Below, one piece after another: positions 60,318 to 64,000 of a stretch of DNA of 64,000 bases. The DNA is taken from contig NZ_JASVVV010000001.1 of NCBI RefSeq assembly GCF_030287405.1, forward strand, positions 558,001-622,000, given 5' to 3'. Under the pieces are notes generated by a model. The model had not been told where the DNA came from. It saw only the letters and a list, made by a program, of their open reading frames with translations, and did no database searches. Each line of letters starts with the position of its first letter. The stretch's first letter is position 1. This stretch comes from Halalkalicoccus sp. NIPERK01 (GTDB taxonomy: Archaea; Halobacteriota; Halobacteria; Halobacteriales; Halalkalicoccaceae). The position numbers and the translations under genes are program-made.

Positions 60318-61808
60318 ATGGTGAGTTCGACGGGAGCGATCGCGCTGGTCGTCGTGACGGTCGCGGCGACGGCCGTGCTCGGCCTCTGGTATTCTCGGGG
60401 AACGGACTCGATCGAGGAGTTCATCAGCGCGCGCGACTCGGTCGGGACCCGGACGCTGGTCGCGACGCTGCTCGCCTCGAACATGGGCGGGTGGATCCTG
60501 TTCAGCCCCGCGGAGGCGGGCGCGGCGTTCGGCGGCGTCACCGCCGTCGCGGGCTACGCGCTCGGCAGCGCCGCCGCGAGCCTGGTCTACGTCGTCGTGG
60601 GCCCGCGGATCCGTCGGCTGATCCCCGAGGGCCACACCCTCACCGAGTACGCTTTCGTTCGATATGGCCCCGCGATGTACGCCTACGTCCTGCTGGTCAG
60701 CGTCGCGTTCATGTTCGTCTCGCTGGCGGCGAACATGACCGGCATCGTCGGCGTCCTCTCGCTGGTCGCGGGCGTCCCGGCGTGGCAGACCGCCGGACTG
60801 GTCGGCGGGTTCGTCCTCCTCTATACGGCCTACGGCGGGTTGCGAGCCAGCATCTTCACCGACACCGTCCAGTTGCTGGTCGTCCTCCCGCTTCTGGGCG
60901 TGGTCTTCGCCGTCACACTGTTCACCCTCGGCGGCCCCGGCCCGATCGGGCGGACGGTCGCTACTACCGACCCGACGCTGCTCGATCCCGGCTTCGTCCC
61001 CGGCCTGCTGTTTGGAGTATATATCGTCGTGGCCATCGCCGGGGCCGAACTGCTCAACCAGTCGTGGTGGCAGCGCGTCTACGCCGCCGAGGACGGCGAG
61101 ACGGTGCGACGCTCCTTTGCGATCTCCGGGCTGGCGGTCGCCCCGATCGTCCTCGTCGCCGGGCTGTTCGGCGTCGCCGCCGCCGGGTTCGACCTCCTCG
61201 AGGGGCCGGGCGACGCGAGCGTCGCGCTGTTCGTGCTCGTCCTCGAGACGCTGCCCGAGTGGGTCGGCCTCGTCGTGGTCCTGCTCGCCGTCCTGCTGGT
61301 GATGAGCACCGCCGACACCCTGTTCAACGCGATCGCGAGCGTCGTCACCGCCGATCTGCCGCGGCTGCTGGATTCGCCCTCCGAACGCTCGCTGACGCTC
61401 GCCGCACGGCTCACGACCGTCGCGGTCGCGCTCGGGGCGATCCTCATCGGCGCGCGGGCATACAGCGTCCTCGCACTGTTCCTCACGGCGGACCTCTTCG
61501 CCGTCGCGGCGGCCGTCCCGCTGGTCTACGGGCTCTACTCGATGCGCGCGAGCGAGTACGGCATGCTCGCCGCGAGCGTCGCTGGCCTGCTCGTCGGGCT
61601 GGCGTACCTGCCGACGACGCACGGTCTGCTGTCGGCGCTCGTCCCGCTCCCCGAACCCTCGTTCCTCCGTGCGTTTCTGGGTGCCGCGGCGGTGTCGGCC
61701 GGCCTCGCCGTCCTGTCGGCTCGGCTGACCGACGCCCGCTTCGATCCGGGCGCGCTCTCGCGGGAGATCGGTCTCCTCGGGTCGGATCACGCCGTCGACG
61801 ACGATTAG
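60318..61808 (+). CDS. Sodium:solute symporter family transporter
   Basis: The 496-residue protein has about 13 membrane helices, with the SSS-family YTAYGGLRASIFTDTVQ segment (conserved in Na-coupled symporters) and SNMGGWILF early. It moves a solute (sugar, amino acid, carboxylate or similar) with sodium; the substrate cannot be predicted. ATG 60318 is chosen; a GTG four codons earlier (60306) is possible. The last 4 bases overlap the DUF488 gene on the other strand. Confidence 0.88.
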   Translation: MVSSTGAIALVVVTVAATAVLGLWYSRGTDSIEEFISARDSVGTRTLVATLLASNMGGWILFSPAEAGAAFGGVTAVAGYALGSAAASLVYVVVGPRIRRLIPEGHTLTEYAFVRYGPAMYAYVLLVSVAFMFVSLAANMTGIVGVLSLVAGVPAWQTAGLVGGFVLLYTAYGGLRASIFTDTVQLLVVLPLLGVVFAVTLFTLGGPGPIGRTVATTDPTLLDPGFVPGLLFGVYIVVAIAGAELLNQSWWQRVYAAEDGETVRRSFAISGLAVAPIVLVAGLFGVAAAGFDLLEGPGDASVALFVLVLETLPEWVGLVVVLLAVLLVMSTADTLFNAIASVVTADLPRLLDSPSERSLTLAARLTTVAVALGAILIGARAYSVLALFLTADLFAVAAAVPLVYGLYSMRASEYGMLAASVAGLLVGLAYLPTTHGLLSALVPLPEPSFLRAFLGAAAVSAGLAVLSARLTDARFDPGALSREIGLLGSDHAVDDD

Positions 61809-62239
61809 TCCCGGTCGAGTCGGGCCGTCAGTTCCGCCTCGAGCGCGTGGCGGTGACATCGTTTGGTGCCCTTCTCGAAACAGACGAGGACGACGCTCTC
61901 GCCGTTCGCGACCCGTTGGGCGAGGTCCGAGAGCGCCGCGTCCGCTTCGGGCGAGTCGAGGTGCTCGCGGTACCGCTCCTCGAAGCGCACCTCCTCCCAG
62001 GCGGCGTTGTGCGCTCCCTCGTCGCACATCCCCTGCATCTTGAAGTCCTCGTGGCGCCGTTTGAACTCCTCGAGTAGCTCCTCGGGCGGGCCGAGTTCGG
62101 GGACGTTCTCGTCGACCTCCCCGGAGAACCACGCCGTCGGCCGGCGAACGACGCCGACACGGGTGGCGTCCTCGGGTACGTCGGCGAAGCCGTGGGAAAG
62201 CGCCGCGTGGTACGTCTCCGAGACCGTTCCACGGGTCAT
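61805..62239 (-). CDS. DUF488 family protein
   Basis: The 144-residue protein contains the DUF488 pattern: an early strand VGVVRRPTAWFSG and the late VVLVCFEKGTKRCHRHAL with CFE...CHR, a candidate catalytic site. DUF488 proteins are widespread and uncharacterised in bacteria and archaea. It is convergent with the symporter gene and divergent from the alpha/beta hydrolase gene. Confidence 0.8.
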   Translation of the reverse strand: MTRGTVSETYHAALSHGFADVPEDATRVGVVRRPTAWFSGEVDENVPELGPPEELLEEFKRRHEDFKMQGMCDEGAHNAAWEEVRFEERYREHLDSPEADAALSDLAQRVANGESVVLVCFEKGTKRCHRHALEAELTARLDRD

Positions 62240-62379
62240 ACCGGTCGGAGGCGGGCGACGCGTAAAACTCCCGCTCCTCGCGCTCGTCTCGACGGCCGCC
62301 GGGCGACGGTTTTTGGTCCCTCCCGACGACGATCCGGTATGGCCCGTCCGTCGAATCGACAGGTCCGGGGTGGCGAGCG

Positions 62380-63189
62380 GTGATCGGAACCCCCCTCCGT
62401 CGTGGGCGGTGGGCCGACCACCCCTACGTCGCCGTCGGCGACGGGCCGCGGACCCTGTTGATCGTTCCGGGCCTCAACGACCCGCTCTGTCGGGTCACCG
62501 ACCGACTCTGGTTCAGCCTGCTCGTCGCGACCTACTGCGACCGATACACGGGTCGCCACACGGTGGCGATGGTGAGCCGTCCCTCCGGACTCCCCGAGAA
62601 CGCCTCGACGCGCGATCTGGCGGCGGGGTACGCGAAGGTGCTCGACGAAATCGGCCCCGCGGACGTGCTGGGGCTCTCGATGGGCGGCTTCCTCGTCGAG
62701 CACCTCGCGGCCGACTACCCCGAACTCGTCGAAAACGCGATCCTCGGGCTGGCCGCCGCCCGCCTGAGCGAGCATGGACGCGAAATCGTCGAGCGATGGC
62801 GCGAACACGCCGAGCGGGGGGAGTTCCGACCGATCTACGAGGAGGCCGCGGGCGCGGTGGCAGGCGGCCTCCGGGGGCCACCGGTCAGGGGTGCGGCACG
62901 GCTCTACGGCCTGCTCGCGTCCCAGTCACGGGTCGACCGGCGGGACTTCCTCGTTTCGGCCGACGCCTGCCTCGCCCACGACGCGACCGATCGCCTCGGC
63001 GACATCGAGGTCCCGACGCTCGTGATCGGCGGGACCGAGGACCCGTTTTTCACGCCCGAGCGCTACCGCGAGACCGTTCGCGGGATCCCCGAGGTCGAGT
63101 TCGTCGAGATCGAGGAGGCGGGCCACGAGGCGGTCCTCGACCGACGGCGCGAGTTCGACGGCGCGATTCGCGAGTTCCTCTACGACTGA
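62380..63189 (+). CDS. Alpha/beta hydrolase
   Basis: The 269-residue protein has an alpha/beta-hydrolase fold: oxyanion-loop LLIVPGLNDPL, nucleophile elbow GLSMGG (Ser near 107), Asp in GGTEDPFFTPE and His in AGHEAVLD (about 250). The start is GTG 62380. These residues form a normal catalytic triad. The substrate is unknown; it is tail to tail with an enoyl-CoA hydratase gene and overlaps it by 10 bp. Confidence 0.85.
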   Translation: MIGTPLRRGRWADHPYVAVGDGPRTLLIVPGLNDPLCRVTDRLWFSLLVATYCDRYTGRHTVAMVSRPSGLPENASTRDLAAGYAKVLDEIGPADVLGLSMGGFLVEHLAADYPELVENAILGLAAARLSEHGREIVERWREHAERGEFRPIYEEAAGAVAGGLRGPPVRGAARLYGLLASQSRVDRRDFLVSADACLAHDATDRLGDIEVPTLVIGGTEDPFFTPERYRETVRGIPEVEFVEIEEAGHEAVLDRRREFDGAIREFLYD

Positions 63190-63950
63190 AAGTCCGGATC
63201 GCGGTCCTCGAGGAACGCGTCGACGCCCTCGCCGTGCTCCTGCGTGCCGTAGGCCTGCGACTGGACGACGTTCTCGTAGTCGAGCGCCCCCTCCCATCCC
63301 CGTCCGAGGTTCGCGTGGATCGTCCGTTTGGCCAGCCCGATCGTCCTCGTTGGACGCTTTCGCAGGGTGTCGAGCAGGTCGTCGATCCGCTCGTCGAGTT
63401 CGTCCTCGGCGACGACCCCGTTGATCAGCCCGAGGTCCGTCGCCTCCGCGGCGTCGAAGAAGCGACCCGTAAAGGCGAGGTCCTTCGCCGCCCGCAGGCC
63501 GACGAGTCGCGGTAGGAGGAAGGTCCCGCCGGTGTCGGGGATCAGTCCCACGCGGACGAACGCGGCGCTGAAGCCCGCGGACTCGACTGCGTAGGCGAAA
63601 TCGGTGAGCGCGACGATCGCCATCCCCGCGCCGACCGCGTCGCCGTTGATCCGGGCGACGATCGGCACCCGACACGAGAGCGCCTCCTCGGCGAGGCGGC
63701 CGAACGTCTCGTCGATGCGCTCGTAGGCCTCCTCGGGGGTCTCCTCGCGGGCGGCCATCGACTCGATGTCGCCTCCGGCGCTGAACGCCCGTCCCTCGCC
63801 GGTGAGAACGATCGCGTCCTGCTCGGTCGGATCGCTTTCGGCGAGCACGTCGGCGAGTTCGGCGGCAGTCTCGGTCGTGAAGGCGTTCAGGACGTCGGGG
63901 CGGTCGAACGTGATCCGTCGAACGCCGTCGTCGTTGTCGGCGATCTGCAT
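63180..63950 (-). CDS. Enoyl-CoA hydratase/isomerase family protein
   Basis: The 256-residue crotonase-fold protein has the oxyanion-hole loops GRAFSAGGDIESM (about 54-66) and INGDAVGAGMAIV (about 100-112), and GLIPDTGGTFLLPRLVG, a family hallmark. It acts on acyl-CoA in beta-oxidation or related pathways; in haloarchaea many paralogs occur. The gene ends at 63180, overlapping the hydrolase end, and has its promoter in the last 50 bases of the window. Confidence 0.9.
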   Translation of the reverse strand: MQIADNDDGVRRITFDRPDVLNAFTTETAAELADVLAESDPTEQDAIVLTGEGRAFSAGGDIESMAAREETPEEAYERIDETFGRLAEEALSCRVPIVARINGDAVGAGMAIVALTDFAYAVESAGFSAAFVRVGLIPDTGGTFLLPRLVGLRAAKDLAFTGRFFDAAEATDLGLINGVVAEDELDERIDDLLDTLRKRPTRTIGLAKRTIHANLGRGWEGALDYENVVQSQAYGTQEHGEGVDAFLEDRDPDFQS

Positions 63951-64000
63951 ACCGGGTCCGATTCAGCCCACCGAGGTAAGTCCTCGCCTCAGACCGAGAG

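Overview
The window is from an extremely halophilic archaeon (class Halobacteria). GC is high, predicted proteins are strongly acidic, many mRNAs look leaderless with a TATA-like box about 25-30 nt before the start codon, and the content is typical of the group: type I-B CRISPR with a GTTTCAG...GTTGAAGC-type repeat, archaeal GatE, an MptE-type pterin kinase, Tat-exported lipoproteins, AbrB-PhoU regulators and paired CrcB channels. I cannot assign a genus from sequence alone.

Layout. 1-8.1 kb: the tail of a debranching-enzyme-like glycosidase, a flavodoxin, a remnant of an FAD oxidase, an ornithine cyclodeaminase-family enzyme, a PEP-dependent dihydroxyacetone kinase operon (dhaKLM) and purL. 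8.28-21.6 kb: one complete type I-B CRISPR-Cas locus (cas6-cas8b-cas7-cas5-cas3-cas4-cas1-cas2, mostly with overlapping start and stop codons), a leader of about 100 bp and an array in which I count 58 good repeats and 57 spacers, plus a decayed 59th repeat in register. 21.6-26.0 kb: a CUT1 sugar ABC importer on the minus strand, running tail to tail against the array. 26-34.3 kb: housekeeping genes (fumC, gatE, a TrmJ-like methyltransferase, a diverged dihydropteroate synthase, mptE) and small haloarchaeal proteins. 34.3-39 kb: redox genes (quinone oxidoreductase, carotenoid cleavage oxygenase, F420-type monooxygenase, R2lox-like ferritin-fold protein, glutaredoxin). 39-42 kb: phosphate regulation, an AbrB-PhoU gene divergent from pstB-phoU with no permease genes. 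42-49.6 kb: a two-gene deoxysugar-nucleotide operon, superoxide dismutase, an MBL hydrolase, a PAS-GAF histidine kinase, thyX and a CoA transferase. 49.6-64 kb: a Tat-exported beta-helix protein beside an AT-rich island, a membrane-bound winged-helix protein, tRNA-Glu with a second copy of its 3' end 350 bp downstream, several small membrane or zinc-ribbon proteins, paired fluoride channels, a sodium:solute symporter and assorted enzymes.

How it works together. The CRISPR locus is complete for adaptation (Cas1, Cas2, Cas4), processing (Cas6), surveillance (Cas8b, Cas7, Cas5) and destruction (Cas3). Its array records repeat evolution: the oldest, leader-distal repeats carry the ancestral terminal bases, and two substitutions appear one after the other toward the leader. 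Inside the leader lies a 16-nt copy of the repeat core in the opposite orientation (15 of 16 identical). This is the observation I would follow first, because CRISPR-derived repeat-like RNAs are known to regulate cas genes or antitoxin modules in haloarchaea.
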